Shown here one piece after another: positions 53,937 to 62,563 of a stretch of 64,000 nucleotides of DNA. A model generated the notes under the pieces. It was not told the DNA's origin. It saw only the letters and a program-made list of their open reading frames with translations, and searched no databases. The DNA is from Mariniradius saccharolyticus AK6 (GTDB taxonomy: Bacteria > Bacteroidota > Bacteroidia > Cytophagales > Cyclobacteriaceae), in assembly GCF_000330725.2 (NCBI RefSeq), contig NZ_AMZY02000011.1, positions 1 to 64,000 of the forward strand, in the 5' to 3' direction. The translations under genes and the position numbers were made by a program. Position 1 is the stretch's first letter; every line of letters starts with the position of its first letter.

Positions 53937-56459
53937 ATGAAAACTTCATCTTTTCGCCTTGTATTGACTTTCCTATTGGCTTTCTTCTTTTCATGCCAAG
54001 AAGAGGAAAGTCCCGGAACAAACCCAGGCACTGATCCTGTACAAACTGTCTTCCCGACGACGGACGTGAACATCGTCCTGCCTACAGGCAGTACCCTTGA
54101 TCTTTCCAAAACGAAACTACTTTCAGGTTTTGCTGAGTATCCGGTAGAAAACACAGGCAAATCCAAAGTCAGGTTTGCTGCCGGCGGCTCCAAATTAGCT
54201 TTTCTGGTCGACGAAGCGGGCAACACCCTGTTGGCTGGATTTATAACGGATACCAACAAGGAAATTTCCATTGCCACGACCGCTTCGGTATTGGTATACT
54301 TCGGTATGGGGATTTCATTTCAGCCCCACGAAATCAAGAAGAAATACTTGGAAGGATTTTCAACATTGGACGGCATGTCTGAATTCAGCCAGTCTTTATC
54401 GAATGAATTTTCAACCAGCCCAGATATGCTAAAGACCGGGAAATTCATGAATTCCCTGACAGCGTACCTCTCAACATTTGCTCCATCAGATACTATTGAC
54501 ATTCGGGCAAAACAGATCGATGTGGATACTAAGGGGTTTAAAAGCGGAATTCAGGTCTATGAATTGGACCACCAAAACGTAAATATTCGAAATGAGAGAA
54601 GAAGGAGGGCTCATGCGTTTACTTACAAAACCGCATTCAAAGACAAAGAGGGTTTGGAAACCACCATTAAACAAAAAATTGGTGGAGCCGATGTTTCCGA
54701 AAAAGATATTGCTATCAATCCGAGAATCGGGATCACCTCATTTTCAGGAACTTTGAAAGAATGGATGATGGGAAAAATCATGGAAAAGGAACCTGAATTT
54801 GCCATGACTGAAAATGGCCCGGTCAACCTCCCCATGAAGGAATCAGAATCTGAAGCTACGTACAAGGTAAGGGTCGTTGGTCCTGGAATGGGAAACATTT
54901 CAGGTTTGGACCTCACCAATGCAGAAAAGGAAAAGCTCGATCGGTTGATAATTGAGACGTTTGCACTTGACTTTTTAGTGCCCTTCATATTTGATGTATT
55001 GAGCATGGATGATGCTTTGTTTGGAACCCAATCCGATGAGTTTAAAGACATCCTCTGGACCATTGACGTTTTCGTAAAGTCCTCCCCCGCGATTGAACAG
55101 GCCCTTAAAGAAGGGGATTACATCAAGACATTCAAGGAGACCATTTGGATGGGGATATCAGAATATCCAAGCAAAAAATTTGATGATATGGTTGAGGATT
55201 TGGCACTGGATGGACTGAAGATCCTCAAGGCCAAAAAACCAGGTCTTGTCACAGAGACTCCCGAGGAAGTAACCAAAAAGGTGAAGTCAGCCCTAAATGC
55301 GATAAAGCTGGTTGACTATGTCCTCAAGGCAGGAGATTACAAGTTCCTTTTGGACCATATTGCTTTGTCCGACTATCTGGTCGAATTCACCGCCAAAGTC
55401 AAGGCAGATGACCTTGTACTGACTCCGAAGGATGAGGCTATTGTTCCTTTTACAAACCATAATCTGAAAGTTGAAACTAAAACTGTTTTGGCTGAGGGGG
55501 AAACTTTTGTGTTCAAGTGGTCAACCACTGGGAAATACGGCTTCCTGTTTTACCAAAACCAAAAGAAGAACTTCTTTGAAACGTCCAACGCGACAATTGC
55601 CTATCGAAGTGAGGCGAATCCGGCCGATCTATCTGACGATGCCAATATTGACACTGTAAAAGTGGAAGTGTTCACAAAAAAGGGCACCACGCTATCCAGG
55701 ATCGGAGACGCCAAAGCCGTGGTCAATGTGAAGAAACTCAAGCTGGTTATGAAGCCGGAAAAAATCTCGATCAGCGGAGGAGAAAGTATCAGGCTTTACC
55801 TAGAGCGTAACGACAGGGTCAATGACATCGTACCCAATGCAGCCTTGGACTACAAAGTCGAATGGGAAACTCCAGGCGTCTACGGAAAATTCAACGGAAC
55901 CTTGCGAAGTGCAACTACCGTAGGCAACGCCATGAATTATGAGGCATTAGACAAGGATGTTAAGGAAGGAAAGGAAACAATCGTCGCGAGGGTTTACTTC
56001 AAAGCTAAGTCGGATTTCGAATGGACATTGCGCGAAACGGTAAAAGGTGAACTGACGGTTGTCAACGACCCCAAGAAAATCGTCCTGAACGTGCCCCTCA
56101 TTACCCGGGACTGGAATACTAGCCAAGGTGGAGGCTATACAGCCGGAGTCAACCTAATCGCCCCGGTACCTATCCATGAAAAAGCCGTGAAATACACCGT
56201 CAAAATATATGGGCTCAAACAAGGGAATATTTCCCCGACAAAAATCTGGACCTGGCAGGCTGGCAAGGAAGCCCCCTCCGATTGGCTTTATCCTCCGGGA
56301 GGCCAAACCGGAATCGTGGGTAACCAATACCACCTGTCGGTCAGCAGCACCTGGCGCTCCGGGCAACCGGTTGATTGTAACCCCAATATTCCTGGCTACC
56401 ATGCTTTCTACAAAGGCTGGGGCGGCTATGCCAATGTCGAAATCGAAATAAGGGATTAG
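53937..56459 (+). CDS. Large lipoprotein of unknown function, paralogue 1
   Basis: An 840-aa lipoprotein with the signal MKTSSFRLVLTFLLAFFFSC (lipobox Cys20). After a Gly/Pro-rich linker comes an N-terminal beta domain (about 40-150; VNIVLPTGSTLDLSKTKLLSG), a helical middle (about 150-470) with the conserved IDIRAKQIDV and RRRRAHAF stretch, and a C-terminal series of Ig-like beta domains (about 480-840), with FKWSTTGKYG and YKVEWETPGVYGKFNG as repeated WETxGxYG-type units. The next gene encodes a full-length paralogue. I recognise no known family. The protein is likely periplasmic or surface-attached. It starts 115 bp from the divergent fucosidase gene. Confidence 0.85.
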   Translation: MKTSSFRLVLTFLLAFFFSCQEEESPGTNPGTDPVQTVFPTTDVNIVLPTGSTLDLSKTKLLSGFAEYPVENTGKSKVRFAAGGSKLAFLVDEAGNTLLAGFITDTNKEISIATTASVLVYFGMGISFQPHEIKKKYLEGFSTLDGMSEFSQSLSNEFSTSPDMLKTGKFMNSLTAYLSTFAPSDTIDIRAKQIDVDTKGFKSGIQVYELDHQNVNIRNERRRRAHAFTYKTAFKDKEGLETTIKQKIGGADVSEKDIAINPRIGITSFSGTLKEWMMGKIMEKEPEFAMTENGPVNLPMKESESEATYKVRVVGPGMGNISGLDLTNAEKEKLDRLIIETFALDFLVPFIFDVLSMDDALFGTQSDEFKDILWTIDVFVKSSPAIEQALKEGDYIKTFKETIWMGISEYPSKKFDDMVEDLALDGLKILKAKKPGLVTETPEEVTKKVKSALNAIKLVDYVLKAGDYKFLLDHIALSDYLVEFTAKVKADDLVLTPKDEAIVPFTNHNLKVETKTVLAEGETFVFKWSTTGKYGFLFYQNQKKNFFETSNATIAYRSEANPADLSDDANIDTVKVEVFTKKGTTLSRIGDAKAVVNVKKLKLVMKPEKISISGGESIRLYLERNDRVNDIVPNAALDYKVEWETPGVYGKFNGTLRSATTVGNAMNYEALDKDVKEGKETIVARVYFKAKSDFEWTLRETVKGELTVVNDPKKIVLNVPLITRDWNTSQGGGYTAGVNLIAPVPIHEKAVKYTVKIYGLKQGNISPTKIWTWQAGKEAPSDWLYPPGGQTGIVGNQYHLSVSSTWRSGQPVDCNPNIPGYHAFYKGWGGYANVEIEIRD

Positions 56460-56474
56460 AGTTACCTGAAATCC

Positions 56475-56512
56475 TTTAGAGAAATCCCCGAAAAACGGGG
56501 ATTTCTTGCTTT
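56475..56512 (+). terminator. Rho-independent terminator or attenuator between paralogues
   Basis: gaaatccccg (56481-56490), loop aaaaa, cggggatttc (56496-56505) form a perfect 10-bp stem followed by ttgctttc. The U-tract is short and interrupted, so termination may be partial. It lies 21 bp behind the first lipoprotein stop. Confidence 0.72.
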
Positions 56513-56543
56513 CGGGGCGATTGGTCGCTGTTTCAGCTTAGCT

Positions 56544-56628
56544 GACAAAAATTTTTTGAAAAAATCGCGAATCATTTTTGATGACAAATTCGATTCGCTT
56601 CGATGTCTTTGAAAAACCGCCTGCCGCC
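56544..56628 (+). promoter_or_regulatory. Upstream region of paralogue 2, similar to paralogue 1
   Basis: Aligns with 53851-53910 (see that entry), including aaaatttttt, gaaaaaatc, ttttgatga and attcg-cttcgatg. It lies behind the terminator, so the second lipoprotein can be read from its own promoter, duplicated together with the gene. Confidence 0.5.
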
Positions 56629-59133
56629 ATGAAAAAATACACTTTTCCCCTACTGCTGACTTTGATACTGTCGCTGGTATTTTCATGCCAGGAAGAGCAG
56701 AATCCGAACCCCAATCCGAATCCGAATCCACCCGTTGCCTCCAAGCCTTTGGCGAAAACGGTTGATGTCAACGTCACTCTTCCTCAAGGCGTATCTATCG
56801 ATCTGAGCAAAACTAAGCTGAGTACCGGATTGATGGATTTCAATGTGGATGCTTCCGGAAAATCAAAAGCCGTTCTTCCCGATGGGATATACCGAATGGC
56901 ATATTTACTCGATGAAAGCAATAGAATCCTGCTGATGGGAATCCTACACGACCAAAACAAAAAGCTCGATGCGGAAACTACCGCAGAAGCTCTGTTTTAC
57001 CTCGGCGCGGGTATTTACTTCCGTCCTGAACCCATCATTAGAGAATACCTAACGGCTGCTTCGACCCTGCCTGGAATGCCCGCATTCAAAGAAAAAATCA
57101 CCCAAATGATCAAAGATGATATCGGATTAATTGCCAAGGGTGCTTTTGAAGCACCCTTGGCCGCATATCTCACTGAATTCTCCAAGGCTGTTGACCCCAT
57201 AGATATTCGCGCGAGACAAATCAATGTCAACCCGACGGGATTCCAAAGTGGAATTCAGATTTTCGAGAATGATGCCCTATCGGTGAAATTGGCAAATACC
57301 TATCGCAGGCGTGCCCATGCGTTTTTCTACAAAACCGCCTACAAGTCCAAGGGATCTAAGGACGAGACTGTTTTGCTATCCAACATCGGCGCAGGGGAAA
57401 AAGCTGTAGTTTCCGCGGAAATAGAACCTACAAATGCTTTCAGCAGCACGCTGGGAACAATTGTCGATTGGGCAATGAATAACGGAATTGAGTATGCTAG
57501 AAAAGAAACGGGCCCAATCAATTTGCCCTTGGGTGATAATGAGGACGAGGCCACATACAAAGTCAGGGTAGTAGGAACAGCGTTCTATCCAGAACTTTTC
57601 CCAATGACCGCCGATGAGAAAAAAACATGGGAAAAACTCATGGTAAAGCAGTTTTACCTTGATTTTATAGCACCCATCCTGACCGAAATGTTTTCAGAAA
57701 TCAAAGGAAATCAGGATACAAGTTTTGGATTCGAGGCATTTGAGTATTTTCTCAGCCAATCTCCTGCGATTTGGCAACTGCTGGAAAAAGGAGATTGGAA
57801 GAATGCAGCCACAGAAACAGTCAAGTACCTCTTGGTCGATAAAGCTGGTCAGGAGCTCCAAAAGAAGTTCATCACCCTCCTCGTCGACAAATACAAGAAC
57901 CTACCTACTCCTACGTGGATCGACCTTGACCGGGATTACAACAATGCGTCTTCCGTTGAGAAATACACCAAACTGATCAAGGCTGTCGAACTGACCGTAA
58001 AACTGCTGGATATGGCAAAACTTACGGCTGAAATAGGAATGTCGAACAGAATCGACGTCTTTACCGCTAAGTCGATTCGCAGCGATGTCACAATTTCACC
58101 ACAGGAATCTTCGGTAGTGCCATTTTCCAATCTGGCATTAAAAGCAGATACAAAAACCCAACTTTCAGCCGGTCAGACTTTCGTCTATAAATGGTCGACA
58201 ACCGGAAAATATGGGGTAGTTCAATCTGGAAGCCAGAAAGGAGCATCCATCGAAACCAGTACCAACACAGTCAACTTCAGAAGTGAAAGCAAGACTGCGG
58301 ATTTGCAAGAAGATAATTTCGAAACCGTGACCGTTGAGGTATACATCAAGTCTGGCACCACGCTGACTTTGGTAGGAGAGGGCAAGACCACCATCAACGT
58401 AAAAAAACTCAAGCTAGTCATGAAGCCCGAAAAAATCACCCTGATGGGTGGGCAAAGCGTGAGGCTTTACCTTGAAAGGACAGATGGGGTAAATGACATA
58501 GTTCAAAACGACGCATTGGACTATAAAGTCGAATGGGAGACTTCCGGGAAATACGGAAAATTCAATGGCACACTCAAAAGCGCCACGACCATGGGGAATG
58601 CCTTGAACTATGAGGTGCTGGATAAGGAGGTCAAAGAAGGCAAGGAAACCTTCATCGCCCGCGTATATTTCAAAGGCAAATCTGATACGGAATGGACCCT
58701 TCGGGAGATTGTCAAAGGCGAACTGACAGTAGCCAACGACCCCAAGAAGATTGTATTGGATGTTGCCCTAGAAGTACGGACATGGGACATCAGCACTGCG
58801 ACAAGGTGCAACGTTGGGGGAAATTTTATGGCCGTCGTTCCAGTACATCCCAAAGCCATCAAGTACACAGTTACTTTCTACGGCTTCAAGAAACCGTTCC
58901 GCTGGGACAATAGAACATCTACCTGGAGACCCGGGCAAACACCTCCTGTGGAATATGGGTATCCGGGTGCGGGACCCAATCAGATCGTCAATAATCAGTA
59001 CTACTTTACGATCAGTAGATCATGGAGCGATGGTCCAAAACGGGACGATTGCCTATCGAAGCTTGACCACTACATAGAAGTCTATAAGCCACTCGGCGGC
59101 CGGGCAAACATCGTCATCGAAATCACGGATTAG
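56629..59133 (+). CDS. Large lipoprotein of unknown function, paralogue 2
   Basis: An 834-aa lipoprotein from the ATG at 56629 (MKKYTFPLLLTLILSLVFSC, lipobox Cys20); the longer frame from 56578 only adds 17 residues. A short Asn-Pro repeat (NPNPNPNPNPP) links the lipid anchor to the body. It is a full-length paralogue of the previous protein, with the same N-terminal domain (VNVTLPQGVSIDLSKTKLSTG), IDIRARQINV and RRRAHAF stretch, and the C-terminal units FKWSTTGKYG/ YKVEWETSGKYGKFNG. Most differences are in the helical middle and in the last 90 residues. Many codon differences are silent, so the sequence is under protein-level constraint. Function unknown. Confidence 0.85.
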   Translation: MKKYTFPLLLTLILSLVFSCQEEQNPNPNPNPNPPVASKPLAKTVDVNVTLPQGVSIDLSKTKLSTGLMDFNVDASGKSKAVLPDGIYRMAYLLDESNRILLMGILHDQNKKLDAETTAEALFYLGAGIYFRPEPIIREYLTAASTLPGMPAFKEKITQMIKDDIGLIAKGAFEAPLAAYLTEFSKAVDPIDIRARQINVNPTGFQSGIQIFENDALSVKLANTYRRRAHAFFYKTAYKSKGSKDETVLLSNIGAGEKAVVSAEIEPTNAFSSTLGTIVDWAMNNGIEYARKETGPINLPLGDNEDEATYKVRVVGTAFYPELFPMTADEKKTWEKLMVKQFYLDFIAPILTEMFSEIKGNQDTSFGFEAFEYFLSQSPAIWQLLEKGDWKNAATETVKYLLVDKAGQELQKKFITLLVDKYKNLPTPTWIDLDRDYNNASSVEKYTKLIKAVELTVKLLDMAKLTAEIGMSNRIDVFTAKSIRSDVTISPQESSVVPFSNLALKADTKTQLSAGQTFVYKWSTTGKYGVVQSGSQKGASIETSTNTVNFRSESKTADLQEDNFETVTVEVYIKSGTTLTLVGEGKTTINVKKLKLVMKPEKITLMGGQSVRLYLERTDGVNDIVQNDALDYKVEWETSGKYGKFNGTLKSATTMGNALNYEVLDKEVKEGKETFIARVYFKGKSDTEWTLREIVKGELTVANDPKKIVLDVALEVRTWDISTATRCNVGGNFMAVVPVHPKAIKYTVTFYGFKKPFRWDNRTSTWRPGQTPPVEYGYPGAGPNQIVNNQYYFTISRSWSDGPKRDDCLSKLDHYIEVYKPLGGRANIVIEITD

Positions 59134-59175
59134 ACACTTCAAATAGTCTTTAAAAATCTTTAAATTTCACAATTC

Positions 59176-59226
59176 AGCGGGGAGGGAAAGCCTTTCTTTT
59201 TCAGGGACTTGAGCTCCCCCTTTTTC
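59176..59226 (+). other. Possible hairpin before the CHAT gene
   Basis: ggggag (59179-59184) can pair with ctcccc (59214-59219), followed by ctttttcc. The loop is about 29 bases, so this is a weak terminator-like structure; it might end the second lipoprotein transcript or attenuate the CHAT gene. Confidence 0.35.
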
Positions 59227-59244
59227 CGTCAAAAACCACACAGC

Positions 59245-62200
59245 ATGTCAGCCAGATTTTTCACCGGTTTGATTCTGATTTTTTGGCTGGGCCGGCAGGA
59301 AACTGTTGCCCAAGTAGGACAATCAGGCTTGGTTTGGATCGAAAATGCTCTTGAGAATAATCAAGTATCGAAGGCAGATTCTGCGCTCAAGGCGCAACTG
59401 AAACTCGCTGCAGCCGAAGGAATGGACGACTCCCTTCCCCTGTATGTGGCCTACGTGGGAAGGATCGCAGGGGAAAAAGGTGGCGATGCCAAAGGTATCG
59501 AAGCGGTGAATCGCTTTGTCGACGAATTCCTGGAAAAGGGCCTTTCCCCAAATCTTAACAAACAGGCCTTTCGGGAAGCAGCCGGATATTTTGAATATAT
59601 CGGAGCTACTGCATTGGCCTACGAGGCAAACATCAAAGCCTATGACTGGGCCAGCAAAGATTCGAAAACCAGCTTCAAGGAACGGGGGAGAATCCAAAAC
59701 AACCTAGCCAGCTATTCACTCTATTTGGGAAAAAGGGAGCAAGCCAAAGAACATTCATTTAAGGCCATTGCGCTCTATCGCAAGGAACCCAAACTCGATC
59801 CTGAGTCCATGTACCTGAGTTACAACGCGCTCGGTAATATCAATTGGTTTGGGTCGCGGTTCGACTCCGCGGAATATTACTTCACGGAAGCTTTGAAGCA
59901 ATTCCCAGAAATGGAAGCCACACCCAGAAACCAACATTACCGCCCTGCCATGGTACTCAACAACCTCGCTGGCGTACAGGCGGTCTTGGGCAAAACCTCG
60001 GCCGGCATCCAATCGATGGAAATGACCATCCGCCACCTGAGTGATTTTATCGAGGCCATGTCCGATCCATTGGAAATCGCCAAAGGCCAAGAATTCCTCT
60101 ACCAAGCCATCGACAACTTGGCTGGTATGCACAAGGGTCTCGGCAACTATTCCAAAGCCCGGGAATTGCTCGAGTATGCCTATGAGCAAAAGAAAAGCAC
60201 GTTTGGGCCCGAAAGCGCGGAGGTCTTTAAGTCGCAGATATTGTTGGGGCAGATCTACTTTGCGCTTCGAGAATATGACCAGGCGGAGTTGCATTTGCGC
60301 CAAGGGCTTGGATTGATGGATCAGTTTGAGGGGGACTATATAGATTGGAAAGCCGATGCCTTTGGGACTTTGGCAAGGTTGGAAGAGTCACGCGGGAATA
60401 CCGATTCGGCCAAGAACTGGTACCTAAAGGCCGATGCCGAATACCAGAAAATCCTCGGAGGTGATTATGATTTTATTTACTTGGATTTTCTGACCAGTGC
60501 ATCCACATTCTTTGCAGCAGCGGGACTGAAAAAGGAGGCTTTGAATGCAGCGGAAAAAGGTTTGAAGTATGTGCGCGCCAACCAAGGCGCAGGAACGCTG
60601 CTTGATTTCAACCACCAAATCAACCTGGCGGAGGTTCATTTTCTGCTCAAGTCCTACAGCGAATCACTGCGAATGAGCAGAACTGCTTTGGAAACTTTCA
60701 AGGAGGATTTTCTGAGGGGAGAGCGGTCTTGGTTGGATTCCATCCAAATCGAGACCCAAAAACCAAAGGCTATCCTGATACAAGTGAAGTCATCCTATTT
60801 TCTGGAAACCCAAAGGGACCAAGTTTTTCTCGAAAAATCCATCGCGATGCTGGATGAAGCGATCGATGCGGTCGAGCGGAGAAAAACCGTCCTTCAATCC
60901 GACCAGGACATGGGCTTGCTCATCGCCGACAACCAGGAATTGTATGATTTTGCAAAGAAGCTTGATCTGGAGCTTTTCGAAATCACGGGAGAAAAACGGT
61001 ACATGGAATCGCTCCTCTCCCGTCATGAATCCTCGGTGTTCAACCGCCTTCGCTCACGCTTGCAGCGCTTCGACAACCTGCGCTTTGCCAATGTGCCTTC
61101 TGATATCCAGGAAACCGAACTGCAACTCAAGACCGACTTGGCCCAATCGCTGCAAATGGATGGCGAGGGATTTGAATCTTACCTCATTGCAAACAGTGCT
61201 TGGGAAGGTTTCTTGGAAACCCTGAAGACAAAGTTTCCTGATTATTACCAATTCAGGTATGGAAATCTCGAAGCCAGTTTGGATGATATCCAAAAGACCA
61301 TTCCCGCCGGGACCAGCCTAATTCGCTACATGTTTGTCGGCAACGACCTCACCGCAATCGTCATGGATGCCGATTCCAGGGACCTGGTCAAATTAGATTA
61401 TGGAAAAGTCGCAAACCACATCGCTACGCTGACGGAAAACTGGAATCAACCCCAGGTTTGCCTAGCAATCCTAAACCAATTGTATACCCATCTTTGGCAG
61501 CCGATTTTACCCAAACTCAGGCATGAGAAAGTGATCATCATCCCGGATGGTGATTTGTATAACCTCAGTTTTGAATTGCTCACTCCGACACGGCTCAATG
61601 ACTACAGTGAATTCGCAAACGGCTGTCTGTTGTCAAAACACAGCATCAGCTACCATTTCCATTCGCATCTGCTGAGGTCCGGCAGAAGTCCACAATCATA
61701 TCAGTCCAATTACGTGGCCTTTGCACCGGGCTTTTCGGATCAAATGAAAATCGATTACCTCAGCCGAGTGCGTGATTCCCTGTACTTGGACCGCGCCTAC
61801 CTGACTTTGGTTCCGCAGCCTTTTACCCAAGAACTAGTGTCAAGGATGAAGAGATTACTTGGCGGAAAAACGTTTACGGAAACCCAGTCCACAATCCAAA
61901 ACTTTATTGGTTCGGCCGGGGACAACCGTATCCTGCACATTGGTACCCATGCCGAATCCAACAACCTCAGCCCCGATTTTTCGAAGTTGATTTTTTCAAA
62001 ATCCGGAGATCCTGCCAGTCTGGAAGGAAGCAACGAACTCTTCGCCTTTGATATATACAAGCTCAACCTCCGCGCGCAGATGGCCGTCTTGACTGCCTGC
62101 GAAACGGGCAAAAGTACAGTAGCTCCTGGCGAAGGCATGCTGTCGCTCGCCCATGCCTTCACCTATGCCGGAAGCCAAAGCCTTTTGGTAGGCCTGTGGA

Positions 62201-62511
62201 AGATTGATGAAAAGGCGAGCAGCCAAATCACTGAGATATTTTACCAGAAGCTGGCGGAAGGCATGGATAAGCCCTCGGCACTGCGGGCTGCCAAGTTGCA
62301 TTATCTTGCCCATGCCAGCGGAAGGGCACTATCCCCGGAGTTTTGGGCCGGGATTGTACTGATCGGGGATCCCAGCCCGATAGCATTGGACACCAATATT
62401 CCTTGGTGGAAATACACCTTGTTGGCCCTCGCAATCCTCACACTTGCGGGGTTGATTTGGTGGCGTCGGTACGCTCTTCAAGCGAAGAGTCGGATTTCTA
62501 AATTAGTCTAG
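59245..62511 (+). CDS. Exported TPR-CHAT peptidase-like protein with membrane anchor
   Basis: A 1088-aa protein from the ATG at 59245 (MSARFFTGLILIFWLGRQETVAQ), a signal-peptide-like start; the frame is open to 59209 but adds 12 residues before it. About 40-510 is a helical TPR array (for example AKNWYLKADAEYQKILGG, and repeats with ALGNI, YAxALxxF patterns). About 680-1040 is a CHAT domain, a caspase-like clan CD peptidase fold, starting SLIRYMFVGNDLTAIVMD. His902 (HIGTHAES) and Cys952 (LTACETGKS) are both present, so the catalytic pair looks intact, and YAGSQSLLVGLWKIDEKAS is the conserved C-terminal block. A final membrane helix (about 1055-1075) with a basic tail (RRYALQAKSRISK) follows. 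The topology would place the peptidase in the periplasm. Confidence 0.9.
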   Translation: MSARFFTGLILIFWLGRQETVAQVGQSGLVWIENALENNQVSKADSALKAQLKLAAAEGMDDSLPLYVAYVGRIAGEKGGDAKGIEAVNRFVDEFLEKGLSPNLNKQAFREAAGYFEYIGATALAYEANIKAYDWASKDSKTSFKERGRIQNNLASYSLYLGKREQAKEHSFKAIALYRKEPKLDPESMYLSYNALGNINWFGSRFDSAEYYFTEALKQFPEMEATPRNQHYRPAMVLNNLAGVQAVLGKTSAGIQSMEMTIRHLSDFIEAMSDPLEIAKGQEFLYQAIDNLAGMHKGLGNYSKARELLEYAYEQKKSTFGPESAEVFKSQILLGQIYFALREYDQAELHLRQGLGLMDQFEGDYIDWKADAFGTLARLEESRGNTDSAKNWYLKADAEYQKILGGDYDFIYLDFLTSASTFFAAAGLKKEALNAAEKGLKYVRANQGAGTLLDFNHQINLAEVHFLLKSYSESLRMSRTALETFKEDFLRGERSWLDSIQIETQKPKAILIQVKSSYFLETQRDQVFLEKSIAMLDEAIDAVERRKTVLQSDQDMGLLIADNQELYDFAKKLDLELFEITGEKRYMESLLSRHESSVFNRLRSRLQRFDNLRFANVPSDIQETELQLKTDLAQSLQMDGEGFESYLIANSAWEGFLETLKTKFPDYYQFRYGNLEASLDDIQKTIPAGTSLIRYMFVGNDLTAIVMDADSRDLVKLDYGKVANHIATLTENWNQPQVCLAILNQLYTHLWQPILPKLRHEKVIIIPDGDLYNLSFELLTPTRLNDYSEFANGCLLSKHSISYHFHSHLLRSGRSPQSYQSNYVAFAPGFSDQMKIDYLSRVRDSLYLDRAYLTLVPQPFTQELVSRMKRLLGGKTFTETQSTIQNFIGSAGDNRILHIGTHAESNNLSPDFSKLIFSKSGDPASLEGSNELFAFDIYKLNLRAQMAVLTACETGKSTVAPGEGMLSLAHAFTYAGSQSLLVGLWKIDEKASSQITEIFYQKLAEGMDKPSALRAAKLHYLAHASGRALSPEFWAGIVLIGDPSPIALDTNIPWWKYTLLALAILTLAGLIWWRRYALQAKSRISKLV

Positions 62512-62563
62512 TGACTTGCCTCAATTCATTTTCATTCATTTTTCCATCAAAAACACACCGATT

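Noticed and set aside
53822-54277. Upstream extension of the fucosidase frame (about 150 extra residues)
   Set aside because: The lipobox signal starts at 53821, and the extension overlaps the start of the divergent lipoprotein gene; it has no domain of its own.
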